Origin: an uncultured Bacillaceae bacterium
GTDB taxonomy: Bacteria > Bacillota > Bacilli > Bacillales > Cytobacillaceae
Assembly (NCBI GenBank): GCA_937995745.1
Contig: CALKIU010000005.1
Coordinates: forward strand, 1-26,319
DNA length: 26,319 nucleotides
Direction: 5' to 3'
Positions 6,617 through 14,448 of this stretch are shown piece by piece. The notes below the pieces were generated by a model. That model was not told the origin of the DNA, ran no database searches, and worked only from the letters and a program-made list of their open reading frames with translations. The number at the start of each line of letters is the position of its first letter. Position 1 is the stretch's first letter. Made by a program: the position numbers and the translations under genes.

Positions 6617-7630
6617 TCAGATCCATTCAATGGAGACGGCATGGGCAATGCACGGAATGGTTTCTTTTTGCTGATAAGTTAAAGGAGACATCAAAGCGCC
6701 GGTGGCCACAACCAAAATTCTTCTGTAAACGCCTTCATGCATCTTTTTCAATAGATGTCCGTAAGTAACGACCGCGCAGCAGGCAGAGCCGCTCCCTCCC
6801 GCATGCACGGGCTGTTCGTCCTTATATATCATCAACCCGCAATCCAGGAATTTTTCCCTCCCTATGTGAACACCTTTTTCTTCCAAAAGAGCGTAGCAGG
6901 CATCCCGGCCGACCTTTGCCAGATCGCCGGTAACAATCAAGTCATAATAAGAGGGATCGCGGCCCAAATCTTCAAAATGTGCCAGGATCGTATCGGCCGC
7001 TGCCGGCGCCATCGCACCTCCCATGTTAAACGGGTCGGTCATCCCCATGTCTACCACTTTTCCAATCGTGGCGGCAGTGGTGACGGGCACATTTTTCTCG
7101 CCGGCATTTTTTTTCATGAGCACCACACCCGCTCCGGTGACCGTCCATTGGGCAGTGGGAGGTTTTTGCCCGCCGTACTCTGTCGGATAGCGGTATTGCC
7201 TTTCCGAAGCACCGTTATGGCTGGCCGTGCCGGTTAAAATATAGTCCGCACCGTTGTTGTTAATGATGAAAGAAGCCAACGCCAACCCTTCCATAGAAGT
7301 GGAACAGGCGCCAAAGATTCCGAAATAAGGGAGTCCCAATGTTCTTGCCGCCATCGTTGTCGGCGTAATTTGATTGATTAAATCGCCGGCGATAAAAAAC
7401 CGCACTTGTTCCTTATCCACATTCACCTTATCGAGCGCCGCTTCCACAGCTTCTTCCATTAAAACCCGGTGCGCCTTTTCGTAAGAATCTTCTCCCATCC
7501 ATAAATCATCATGGAGAACATCAATATCTCCGGCCAGATTGCCCTTTCCTTCATCTGGTCCCCCGGACGTTCCCGCGGACAAAATGACCGGTTTGTTTTC
7601 AAACACCCATGATTGTTTTCCTGTTTGCAT
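6617..7630 (-). CDS. spoVAD: Stage V sporulation protein AD (SpoVAD)
   Basis: 337 aa, the usual SpoVAD length. The protein has a thiolase/ketoacyl-synthase-like fold: FGACSTSMEGLALAS holds the Cys at the nucleophile position, and GGSGSACCAVVTYGH near residues 282-296 is the C-terminal glycine loop. SpoVAD is the soluble, DPA-binding member of the SpoVA complex on the outer face of the spore inner membrane; it is not thought to be an enzyme. Its ATG follows the stop codon of spoVAC directly (TAAATG), with GGGGG inside spoVAC as ribosome site, indicating translational coupling. Confidence 0.96.
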   Translation of the reverse strand: MQTGKQSWVFENKPVILSAGTSGGPDEGKGNLAGDIDVLHDDLWMGEDSYEKAHRVLMEEAVEAALDKVNVDKEQVRFFIAGDLINQITPTTMAARTLGLPYFGIFGACSTSMEGLALASFIINNNGADYILTGTASHNGASERQYRYPTEYGGQKPPTAQWTVTGAGVVLMKKNAGEKNVPVTTAATIGKVVDMGMTDPFNMGGAMAPAAADTILAHFEDLGRDPSYYDLIVTGDLAKVGRDACYALLEEKGVHIGREKFLDCGLMIYKDEQPVHAGGSGSACCAVVTYGHLLKKMHEGVYRRILVVATGALMSPLTYQQKETIPCIAHAVSIEWI

Positions 7631-8098
7631 TTAAATAATCCCCCAGTTGATGAGCAATGTTTTTATCAAAGCAATGAGAAAAGCCGAGAAAACCCCGAAA
7701 AGAATAACGGAGCCCGCCAGTTTAAACATATTTCCCCCGACACCGAGCACAAATCCTTCCGTGCGATGTTCAATGGCCGCTGAAATGACGGCATTTCCAA
7801 ACCCGGTGACAGGCACTGCGCTTCCGGCACCGGCAAACTGCCCGATCCGGTCGTATACCCCGAAGCCTGTCAGCAGCATGGAGATAAAGACCATCGTAGC
7901 CACTGTCGGGTTGCCAGCCGTTTGTTCAGTGAAATTGAAGAAATAGATGTAAAAATATGTAATGGCCTGCCCGATAACACAAAACAAGCCTCCGACAAAA
8001 AAAGCTTTCAGGCAATTTTTCAATACGGGCCGTTTCGTTTCATATCTTTTTTGCAAGCCCTGATACTGCTCTTTTTCTTTTTCGCTTACATCCGCCAT
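7631..8098 (-). CDS. spoVAC: Stage V sporulation protein AC (SpoVAC)
   Basis: 155 aa. A charged N-terminus of about 30 residues (VSEKEKEQYQGLQKRYETKRP) precedes four or so membrane segments and the family motifs FFVGGLFCVIGQAI, FISMLLTGFGVYDRIGQFAGAGSAVPVTGFGN. SpoVAC is the mechanosensitive-type channel subunit of the DPA transport complex. AAGGGGGG lies upstream of the ATG, which sits 16 nt after the stop of the lipoprotein gene. It is the second gene of the operon. This operon lacks the spoVAA, AB, AEa and AF genes of the canonical one. Confidence 0.96.
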   Translation of the reverse strand: MADVSEKEKEQYQGLQKRYETKRPVLKNCLKAFFVGGLFCVIGQAITYFYIYFFNFTEQTAGNPTVATMVFISMLLTGFGVYDRIGQFAGAGSAVPVTGFGNAVISAAIEHRTEGFVLGVGGNMFKLAGSVILFGVFSAFLIALIKTLLINWGII

Positions 8099-8114
8099 TT
8101 GTCCATCGCCCCCC

Positions 8115-8591
8115 TTATGTCATTTCATTTTTTAATTTAATGATTTTTTTCAGCTGCTTTTCCGCTTGATCCCGAGAATAATGGGGATTTTTCAGTTTCT
8201 CCTTTAATTCGACCGCTTCCAGAAAAATTTTGTAATCGCTGGAAATAGTAAATTTTTCATCCGGATATTTTTTGTTCAGCAACTTTTTTATATTTTTTTC
8301 AATCTTTTTCATCCGGAACCGTTTCATATGCCTGACTTTATAAGCAACCAAAATATCCTCTTTGCCCTTTATGACGGCGATATCATAAAGCTCATCAAAC
8401 TGTTCCAGGTCCTTTTTAATGTTCCGAATGAGAGCGGCGTCCCCGTCGTATATCGCAACCGGCTCCGGATTTGTTGTCCGAATCAATGACCATCCCGCTT
8501 TTCCCGAGGACTCATTCGCACATGCCGCCGCCACAAAACTGATAAGAATCAAAAGAACGGCCGGACGCCATTTGATCCATTTTCTGTTCAT
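8115..8591 (-). CDS. YhcN/YlaJ-type sporulation lipoprotein
   Basis: 158 aa. A positively charged N-terminus and hydrophobic core end in a VAAAC lipobox, giving Cys24 as the lipidated residue. The mature part has the YhcN/YlaJ-like pattern: a VAIYDGDAALIRNIKKDLEQFDELYDIAVIKGKEDILVAYKV segment, then a basic stretch (RHMKRFRMKKIEKNIKKLLNKKY) and a charged coiled-coil-like C-terminus. Proteins of this family are spore inner-membrane lipoproteins that affect germination and outgrowth and often lead accessory spoVA operons, as here. The start has AAGGAAGGGAAG upstream. The specific family assignment is by overall pattern and context. Confidence 0.85.
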   Translation of the reverse strand: MNRKWIKWRPAVLLILISFVAAACANESSGKAGWSLIRTTNPEPVAIYDGDAALIRNIKKDLEQFDELYDIAVIKGKEDILVAYKVRHMKRFRMKKIEKNIKKLLNKKYPDEKFTISSDYKIFLEAVELKEKLKNPHYSRDQAEKQLKKIIKLKNEMT

Positions 8592-8677
8592 AAACTTCCC
8601 TTCCTTGCAAAACTTGGATACCTTTTAGTATTTTTTTCAACATCTCCAAAAATATGAATAACTAATGTTTCCAAATG

Positions 8678-8714
8678 AAAAAGCTGCCTTTGCCATTCTG
8701 ACGGACAAGGCAGC
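8678..8714 (-). terminator. Terminator of yjcA
   Basis: Minus-strand arms GCTGCCTT (8707-8714) and AAGGCAGC (8683-8690) with a 16-nt loop that can pair further, then five T (8678-8682). It lies 137 nt after the yjcA stop; nothing convincing is encoded between. Confidence 0.8.
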
Positions 8715-8851
8715 CGAATGTTGAAATTCCCTACTCAAAGACAGAAAAATTTCATGGGAAGACAAAAGAATCAACCTGATCAATCGAGCCGAAAACCGAA
8801 TATTCTAATAAATTTGCAGGCATATATTGGTTCGCCGAATGAAACGGAAAC

Positions 8852-9208
8852 CTATTCTCCGCTAAGCAACTGTACCGCTGTTTCCACTACTTGGGCCGAA
8901 CCGGCAATGGCCAAAATCACAATGACCGGTGCGGCAAACGCCGGGTAAAACAAATAACACAAGTAGAGAGCGGCTGAAGCCCAAATTCCCGTGCACCATG
9001 TACAGCTGATCAACTCCCCGATAAAGTTTCTAATGACACCCTTTTTCGGCACATAATAGACTTCTTTTTCGCCGTCTTCATTAACAATGACCTCTTCCTG
9101 TAAAAAAGGTGCCCTTAAAAATTCAGTAATTTTGTCAAAAACAATCAATCTCGTTAAGCGGAAACTTGCCAAAGAAAACATGAAAAATTCAATCCAGGTG
9201 ATTTCCAA
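8852..9208 (-). CDS. yjcA: DUF1360 sporulation protein YjcA
   Basis: 118 aa, B. subtilis YjcA size. The signature is SLASFRLTRLIVFDKITEFLRAPF at the N-terminus and ELISCTWCTGIWASAALYLCYLF, the C-x2-C motif that opens a membrane segment, then a second hydrophobic segment (APVIVILAIAGSAQVVETA). The likely role is an integral membrane protein made during sporulation; its molecular function is not known. The start codon is TTG (9206-9208), supported by GGGGAGTGA at about 6 nt and by the length of homologues. It is divergent from cotZ, as expected for this cluster. Confidence 0.9.
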   Translation of the reverse strand: MEITWIEFFMFSLASFRLTRLIVFDKITEFLRAPFLQEEVIVNEDGEKEVYYVPKKGVIRNFIGELISCTWCTGIWASAALYLCYLFYPAFAAPVIVILAIAGSAQVVETAVQLLSGE

Positions 9209-9296
9209 GAACGGTCACTCCCCAAAGACTTTCAAATTGCCCGGAGCAAATCCGGGAAAAACGCCTATTTTGGCGGAAACAAGGCTAATGTCCGTT

Positions 9297-9324
9297 ACCC
9301 AAAACCCATACAAACAATATGTTA
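9297..9324 (+). promoter_or_regulatory. Sigma-K-type promoter of cotZ
   Basis: ACC at 9297-9299, then exactly 16 nt, then AATATGTTA (9316-9324), which fits ATAnnnTA of the sigma-K -10 with one change at the first base. The spacing equals that at the yjcZ-type promoter. Late mother-cell expression suits a coat-crust gene. Confidence 0.45.
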
Positions 9325-9365
9325 TAGTGTAATGTTTTACCATGAAATAATTAGGAGGAATCAAC

Positions 9366-9857
9366 ATGGGTTGCGGAAGAAAAGATGACCAACACAAAGA
9401 GAAAAACTGCATCTGTGAAGTGGTCCGCGCGATCAAAGACATTCAAGATGCTGCAGAGGATATATGCGATTGCCCGGCCAATTGCTTCCAAGAACCATTG
9501 GGTTCGCTCATCGCTCCCGGAAGAAGACAGGCCGCCGATACGAGGGTATTCATCTTAAAAACGGCCGACGGTTCCCCTTTTCACGCATTCTTCAGGGGGG
9601 ATGACTGCGCTTGCGTATCCATCTTCTTCCGTGTGGAAGAAGTATTTGACAACTGCTGCGCCACATTGCGTGTCATCCGACCCGTTAAAAACGGAAACGA
9701 ATCAGTGAATTTGGCGGACGGTTGCTGCATCGATTTGAAAGCCGTATGCGAAGTGGAAGGATTTGAAGCGACAAACGATTGTGTGACAGTGGATCTGAGC
9801 TGCTTCTGCGGCATTCAATGCATTGCCGATGTGGACTTGGATATTTGCGAAGACTGA
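9366..9857 (+). CDS. cotZ: Spore coat protein CotZ/CotY family
   Basis: 163 aa and very rich in cysteine (about 18), spread through the protein: CICEVVRAIKDIQDAAEDICDCPANCF at the N-terminus, DDCACVSIFFRVEEVFDNCCATLRV in the middle, and CVTVDLSCFCGIQCIADVDLD at the C-terminus. These are the hallmark blocks of CotY/CotZ, which self-assemble by disulfide bonding into the outer crust (or exosporium basal layer) of the spore. AGGAGG lies just before the ATG. There is only one copy here, with no adjacent cotX/cotY/cotV/cotW genes. A strong terminator follows. Confidence 0.92.
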   Translation: MGCGRKDDQHKEKNCICEVVRAIKDIQDAAEDICDCPANCFQEPLGSLIAPGRRQAADTRVFILKTADGSPFHAFFRGDDCACVSIFFRVEEVFDNCCATLRVIRPVKNGNESVNLADGCCIDLKAVCEVEGFEATNDCVTVDLSCFCGIQCIADVDLDICED

Positions 9858-9883
9858 TCATTACGCGGAATAAGAGAGCGAAC

Positions 9884-9917
9884 GCCAGTCGGAAAACCGA
9901 CTGGCCATTTCTTTTTT
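9884..9917 (+). terminator. Terminator of cotZ
   Basis: Nine-bp arms GCCAGTCGG (9884-9892) and CCGACTGGC (9897-9905) around AAAA, then CATTTCTTTTTT. Confidence 0.92.
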
Positions 9918-9978
9918 CCTATTCATTCATATGGATGCTGAGATTAAGCGCAACAAAACACCCTCTCCGGCAAAACCT

Positions 9979-10563
9979 TCATCTCATCCCGATGATTCTC
10001 ACCGATTGAATGTCCTCGACAGGGAGGGTTTTTACATTTTTATTAAAAAGCAGCACTTCAATTTGCCCATCCTCTGTTTTTCCCTTTACATAGCCCCTGA
10101 TCGACTGATTTTTCGTCTGAAACAAACAAGGTACCGGAGGCAGTTGTTTTGGAAAATGAAGCAAATATTCGAGTCTTTCAAGCGTATCCATTTCCCGGAA
10201 AGACTTGACTTTCTTCAAGTAGGGCCCGGGCGGGTTCATAGTTTGATCTTCTTTCCGTTCTTCGCTCTTTTTCTCTGTTTCCTGGTCTTTTTCTTTATTC
10301 AGCGGCTTGCCGAAAACGCCGGTGTCATGTTGGAAATCATCCAAATAATGAATTTTTTTCTTTTTCGTTTTTTTGATTTCCAGCGCCTTCCTGCCATCTT
10401 GTCCGCTTGCTGTTATTTCCCGTTCCGTTTCTTCGGCCTGCTCCGATTTTCTTTTCTCTTTTTTTATGGAATATACAGCCTGCATATCCACTTTTGGAGG
10501 ATGGATTTTGGGGGATTGGGCAATATACATTAACGGCTCTTTACTTGTATATCTGTCCCTCAT
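9979..10563 (-). CDS. cotO: Spore coat protein CotO (YjbX)
   Basis: 194 aa. The first 110 residues are low-complexity and highly charged (many Lys/Glu), as in other CotO proteins. The conserved C-terminal domain starts at SFREMDTLERLEYLLHFPKQLPPVPCLFQT and continues with the RGYVKG and LPVEDIQSVRIIG strands. CotO is a morphogenetic coat protein that works late in outer-coat and exosporium assembly. CGGAGGTG lies 7 nt before the ATG. It converges with cotZ, and a sigma-K-like site is seen upstream. No terminator is clear; its 3' end faces that of cotZ. Confidence 0.9.
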   Translation of the reverse strand: MRDRYTSKEPLMYIAQSPKIHPPKVDMQAVYSIKKEKRKSEQAEETEREITASGQDGRKALEIKKTKKKKIHYLDDFQHDTGVFGKPLNKEKDQETEKKSEERKEDQTMNPPGPYLKKVKSFREMDTLERLEYLLHFPKQLPPVPCLFQTKNQSIRGYVKGKTEDGQIEVLLFNKNVKTLPVEDIQSVRIIGMR

Positions 10564-10599
10564 CTTTACACCTCCGCCTGTATCTAAAGGTTTCTACCT

Positions 10600-10628
10600 A
10601 TAGATATGCAGGACGCAGCCTAATTGTT
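10600..10628 (-). promoter_or_regulatory. Possible sigma-K promoter of cotO
   Basis: On the minus strand AACA (10625-10628), 16 nt, then CATATCTAT (10600-10608). The -35 and spacing fit sigma-K but the last two bases of the -10 do not, so this is weak. Confidence 0.3.
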
Positions 10629-10730
10629 TATGGACGATGAAATGGCCGGTTGCCGGGCAGGAAAGTAATACCCAACCGCCTCCGCCGCCTGAAAAAGGCC
10701 ATGACTAAAAGCGGTGCCGGCGGCCAATAT

Positions 10731-10756
10731 AAAAAGGGCCCCGAAAAAAGGGCCCG
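10731..10756 (-). terminator. Terminator of fabI
   Basis: Minus-strand stem GGGCCC (10750-10755)/GGGCCC (10736-10741) with a loop of about 8 nt, followed by five T (10731-10735). It begins 7 nt after the fabI stop. Confidence 0.88.
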
Positions 10757-10762
10757 TAAAGT

Positions 10763-11533
10763 TTATAAAATATGAAACCCGGAATCTACATGAATGTTTT
10801 CCCCTGTAATTCCCCTTGATAAATCGCTGAACAAAAACAACGCCGCATCGCCGATTTCCTCCGGAGTGACATTCCGGCGTAGCGGCGCTTTTTCCTCAAT
10901 TTCATTCAAAATCGTGTTAAATTCGCCGATCACCTTGGAAGAAAGAGTGCGAATCGGACCGGCAGAAATGGAATTGACGCGAATGCCGTAAGGACCGAGG
11001 TCATTCGCCAAATAACGCACACTCGCCTCCAAGGAGGCTTTGGCCACACCCATGACGTTATAGTTGGGAATCACTCTTTCAGCGCCGATATAAGTCAAGG
11101 TAACAATGCTGCCGCCTTCCGCCATCAGCGGTTTTGCTTCTTTGGCAACAGCCGTTAAAGAATAAGCGCTGATGTTATGGGCGAGGAGAAACCCGTCGCG
11201 GCTCGTATTCATGTATTCCCCTTTCAGCTCTTCTTTGTTGGCGAAAGCGATGCAATGGGCCACACCGTGGATGACTCCGACTTCTTCCTTGATCGCCGCA
11301 AAGCATTTGGCAATATCTTCGTCCGAACTGACATCGCAAGGCAGAACCAATGACCGCTCATCCTCCAACGTTTCGACAAGCTCGCGGACGCTTTTCTCCA
11401 ATCGCTCAGTTGCATAAGTAAATATCAGGCGCGCTCCAGCTTTATGGAGAGAACGGGCAATCCCCCAAGCAATGCTCCGTTTGTTGGCTACTCCCATCAC
11501 AACAATGTTTTTTCCTTCCAAAGAAAGAGACAT
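10763..11533 (-). CDS. fabI: Enoyl-[acyl-carrier-protein] reductase (NADH) FabI
   Basis: 256 aa. FabI catalyses the last reductive step of each fatty-acid elongation round, converting enoyl-ACP to acyl-ACP. The atypical cofactor motif GVANKRSIAWGIA (residues 14-26) is diagnostic of FabI rather than a classical SDR, and the catalytic pair is Tyr158 with Lys165 (Y-x6-K), Tyr148 being the flanking family tyrosine. IRTLSSKVIGEF is the substrate-loop region. An exact FapR operator at 11566-11582 shows control by malonyl-CoA through FapR. It is a single-gene unit with its own terminator. Neighbours on both sides match the B. subtilis order. Confidence 0.97.
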   Translation of the reverse strand: MSLSLEGKNIVVMGVANKRSIAWGIARSLHKAGARLIFTYATERLEKSVRELVETLEDERSLVLPCDVSSDEDIAKCFAAIKEEVGVIHGVAHCIAFANKEELKGEYMNTSRDGFLLAHNISAYSLTAVAKEAKPLMAEGGSIVTLTYIGAERVIPNYNVMGVAKASLEASVRYLANDLGPYGIRVNSISAGPIRTLSSKVIGEFNTILNEIEEKAPLRRNVTPEEIGDAALFLFSDLSRGITGENIHVDSGFHIL

Positions 11534-11565
11534 ATCTTTCCCTCCGTTGTTATTAATACAAGTTA

Positions 11566-11582
11566 TTAGTACCTAGTACTAA
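11566..11582 (-). promoter_or_regulatory. FapR operator within the fabI promoter
   Basis: TTAGTACCTAGTACTAA is a textbook FapR site, a near-perfect palindrome. On the minus strand it lies downstream of a TTGTAT -35-like box (11585-11590) and overlaps the -10 region (TAATAA-like), so FapR should block RNA polymerase until malonyl-CoA releases it. Confidence 0.93.
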
Positions 11583-11638
11583 TCATACAAGATGTCTCCG
11601 GAAAAGAAAAGAACAACAGATGATGATTTTAAAAAAAA

Positions 11639-13486
11639 TCACCGGCCAAATTCCAATTCCCGTTTTAGTTCCATCGCATATTTTTTGCTTCCGGTAACAA
11701 TCAGGCGATCATGGAGCAAAAGTTCCGTATCGCCATGCGGAACAATTGAATCGTTCCCGCGGAAAATACGGACGAAAAGGACATCTCCCGTAAACGGAAA
11801 CTCCCTCAATGTCATGCCTTCATAGCGGCTGTTTAAAAGACGAATCTCGTAGAGGGCTTGATCTTGATTCGTTAACAGATGTACAACATTCGGTGATTCA
11901 ATCAAAGAGCGGAGAAGGGATTTGGAGGCCCGGAAATCGGAGAATACCTCGATATTTTTCTCCCTCAATGTCTCTTCCAAATCAGCGCTTTCTATCCGCG
12001 CAATAACCCTGTCCACATGATATTCTTTCATGCCAATGGCAAGCGTTGCATTCTGTTCTTCATTCCCGGTGGAAACAACCACAATGTCAGATGAAAATAT
12101 GTCTGTTTTCCGCAAGCAATCTATAGATAATTCTTCCAATTCAACGATTTTAAATAGAGAATCGGATATGTTTGTTTCCGCTTTTGCCTGTCTCTTATGA
12201 TACACGGCGGTCTCGTATAAAGGTTCCTCCAAAACCTGCGACACCGATAGTGTCAGCTGATTGGCGCCGATGAAAGAAACGCGGACAGGCTCCAGTTGAA
12301 CCGCGCCGGGAGGAATGAGCTTCTTAAATACAACCGGTGTAATCAGACAAGTGAGAATGGCAACCAAAATAAGCGTGCCGCTCATTTCCGGAGTGAGAAG
12401 TCCCATCTTTTCCCCGATGGCGGTTGCTGCGATAACCAATGAGAGGGTTGACGTTAACAAAACGCCTGATGCCACCGCTGTCCTTCGGTCAAACCATATC
12501 CGCAAAATAAGTGCCGGAACGACCTTGGAAATCAATAAAGCTCCAAGCAGCAACGGTATCAACAGAAGCATTTTCTTATCACTCAAAAGAGCCCAAATAT
12601 CCAATTCAACTCCGACCTTCACAAAAAATATCGGAATGAGAAAACCGTATCCGAAGGAATCAAGTTTATGGATAAGTTCTTGATCAGGGGCCAACAAAGA
12701 CACGAGCACACCGGCCAGAAAAGCCCCAAGAATGTTCTCGGCGCCTACCGTCTCCGACAAGGCTACAAGTACAATGATTAATGTAAACACGGCCCTGGTC
12801 CCGATTTGGACGGTCCCGGAGGACATTGTTTCAACAACCTTATGGTTGCGATACAATTTAGCCAAAAAATAAAAAACAACGCCGGCTGCAAATAATACCA
12901 ATAAAAGCCAGGTGCTTCCTTCCCCGCTGTCATAAAGCGAAGCAAACACCGCCAAGAGGATCATGGTGGCCAAGTCGGCAATTACGGCCACAAGCAAAAT
13001 AATTTGACCGATTTTTGTTTTCATCAAGTTTGTCTCTTTCAATGTCGGAACGACAACACCCAGGGAAACAGTCGAAATGATTAAAGTCATTAAAAACACA
13101 TTTTCAATAAACCCTGCTGCCACAAAAAGATAAGAAAGACCAAAAGATACGGCAAAAATGCCACAAAAAACAACGGTCGCAACGACAAAATGATTGGGTT
13201 CCTTTTTCGCTCTTGATTTCGGTTTATTCTTCCCTTTAAATGCTGAAAAATCAATTTCCAACCCGCTCAAAAACATAAGAAATATAAATCCGAGGGAAGA
13301 CAAAGTCTCCAGCCAAATATCTTCCTGAACGATATTAAAACCGCTTTTCCCGATGATTAATCCCATAATAATTTCCGCAACGACGACAGGTATGACATTC
13401 ATGCGGAATCTGTGAAGTATGAAAGGAGTTAAAAAAGCGACAACGAGTACTATGACTAATGAAAAAAGTGAGCTGCCTCCTTCCAT
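11639..13486 (-). CDS. yjbQ: CPA2-type cation:proton antiporter with RCK domains (YjbQ)
   Basis: 615 aa. About 12-13 membrane segments occupy roughly residues 5-395 (Na_H_Exchanger fold), with FLMFLSGLEIDF near 73-84 and FLIPIFFVKVGVELD near 285-299, typical of CPA2/KefB-type exchangers. A cytoplasmic TrkA-N-like nucleotide-binding part follows (about 405-515, VSFIGANQLTLSV and DIVVVSTGNEEQNATLAIG), then a TrkA-C domain (about 530-615) ending LLLHDRLIVTGSKKYAMELKREL. It probably exchanges K+ or Na+ for protons under ligand gating. AAGGAGG lies 6-7 nt before the ATG. The length matches B. subtilis YjbQ. Confidence 0.93.
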   Translation of the reverse strand: MEGGSSLFSLVIVLVVAFLTPFILHRFRMNVIPVVVAEIIMGLIIGKSGFNIVQEDIWLETLSSLGFIFLMFLSGLEIDFSAFKGKNKPKSRAKKEPNHFVVATVVFCGIFAVSFGLSYLFVAAGFIENVFLMTLIISTVSLGVVVPTLKETNLMKTKIGQIILLVAVIADLATMILLAVFASLYDSGEGSTWLLLVLFAAGVVFYFLAKLYRNHKVVETMSSGTVQIGTRAVFTLIIVLVALSETVGAENILGAFLAGVLVSLLAPDQELIHKLDSFGYGFLIPIFFVKVGVELDIWALLSDKKMLLLIPLLLGALLISKVVPALILRIWFDRRTAVASGVLLTSTLSLVIAATAIGEKMGLLTPEMSGTLILVAILTCLITPVVFKKLIPPGAVQLEPVRVSFIGANQLTLSVSQVLEEPLYETAVYHKRQAKAETNISDSLFKIVELEELSIDCLRKTDIFSSDIVVVSTGNEEQNATLAIGMKEYHVDRVIARIESADLEETLREKNIEVFSDFRASKSLLRSLIESPNVVHLLTNQDQALYEIRLLNSRYEGMTLREFPFTGDVLFVRIFRGNDSIVPHGDTELLLHDRLIVTGSKKYAMELKRELEFGR

Positions 13487-13650
13487 GATGTCCCTCCTTC
13501 TCTAAATATTATCTATCTTCCGGAACTTTCCCATTCTTGCACACGCCATTTCCGGTATGCCTCCCGGAAGGAAACATCGTCCTGTTTAAAAAAGGATTGC
13601 CTGTTAAATAATACACATAAAGACCGGCCATTGCAAAGGAGAAATCCCGA

Positions 13651-14403
13651 ATGGATTTGGACATTATCGGTGATATTCACGGCTGTTTCCGGGAATTGAA
13701 AGAACTGACGCTCAAACTTGGTTATGATTGGAGTCCAGGCTTTCCCGTCCATCCGGAACGGAGAAAACTTGCCTTCGTCGGAGATTTGACGGATCGGGGG
13801 CCGAATTCACTCCGGGTCGTTGAAGTCGTCTGGACTCTCGTTGTTGATAAAAAACAAGCCTTTTATACCCCCGGGAACCATTGCAATAAATTGTACCGCT
13901 ACTTTTTGGGCAACAGAGTAAAAATTGCCCACGGTTTGGAAACAACGGTTGCGGAATTTCATAAGCTTTCCGGCGAAGAGCAAAAAATAATCAGGAAAAA
14001 ATTTATCAGCTTGTATGAGCAGAGCCCTCTTTATCATCTCTTTGAAGAAGACAAATTGATTATTTGCCATGCGGGCATTCGGGAAGATTTAATTGGAAAA
14101 AACAATCAAAAAGTGAAAACTTTCGTCCTTTACGGGGATATTACGGGCGAAAAAAACCGTGACGGTACGCCGGTCCGTCTTGACTGGGCCAAACATTATC
14201 AGGGACGGTACACAATTGTTTACGGACATACTCCTGTAAAAAAACCGAGAGTTGTCGGCAATACTTACAATATCGATACAGGCGCCGTGTTCGGGGGAAA
14301 GCTGACCGCTCTCCGCTTTCCGGAAATGGAATTTGTGTCTGTTCCCTCCTCCATGCCCTATGTGGAAGAAAAATTCAGGTACTTTACAAGTGATGACAGG
14401 TAA
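13651..14403 (+). CDS. prpE: Bis(5'-nucleosyl)-tetraphosphatase PrpE
   Basis: 250 aa, a PPP-family metallophosphoesterase. Metal-binding motifs are GDIHG (7-11), GDLTDRG (about 44-50) and GNHCNKL (about 75-81), followed by CHAG and YGHTPV. PrpE cleaves symmetric dinucleotides such as Ap4A and has been reported to dephosphorylate tyrosine-phosphate and to influence spore germination in B. subtilis. AAAGGAG precedes the ATG by 9 nt. It is the lone plus-strand gene between yjbQ and yjbO, as in B. subtilis, and shares a terminator with the convergent yjbO. Confidence 0.95.
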   Translation: MDLDIIGDIHGCFRELKELTLKLGYDWSPGFPVHPERRKLAFVGDLTDRGPNSLRVVEVVWTLVVDKKQAFYTPGNHCNKLYRYFLGNRVKIAHGLETTVAEFHKLSGEEQKIIRKKFISLYEQSPLYHLFEEDKLIICHAGIREDLIGKNNQKVKTFVLYGDITGEKNRDGTPVRLDWAKHYQGRYTIVYGHTPVKKPRVVGNTYNIDTGAVFGGKLTALRFPEMEFVSVPSSMPYVEEKFRYFTSDDR

Positions 14404-14417
14404 AACAGACGCAGAAT

Positions 14418-14448
14418 AAAAAAATCGGCCCTGGCGGCCGATTTTTTT
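14418..14448. terminator. Bidirectional terminator shared by prpE and yjbO
   Basis: Thirteen-bp arms (14418-14430 and 14436-14448) around CTGGC, with an A7 run on one side and a T7 run on the other. It serves both convergent genes and overlaps the yjbO stop codon by two bases. Confidence 0.93.

Noticed and set aside
8592..8682. Sigma-G promoter for the lipoprotein-spoVA operon (AATACTA -10-like)
   Set aside because: Expected biologically, but no -35 box at the right spacing could be found by eye.
8715..8851. Short minus-strand peptide between yjcA and its terminator
   Set aside because: A 23-codon frame exists but has no ribosome site and no recognisable family.
9240..9256. CCCGGA-GCAAA-TCCGGG hairpin between yjcA and cotZ
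   Set aside because: Short stem without a T-tract or known operator match; likely incidental.
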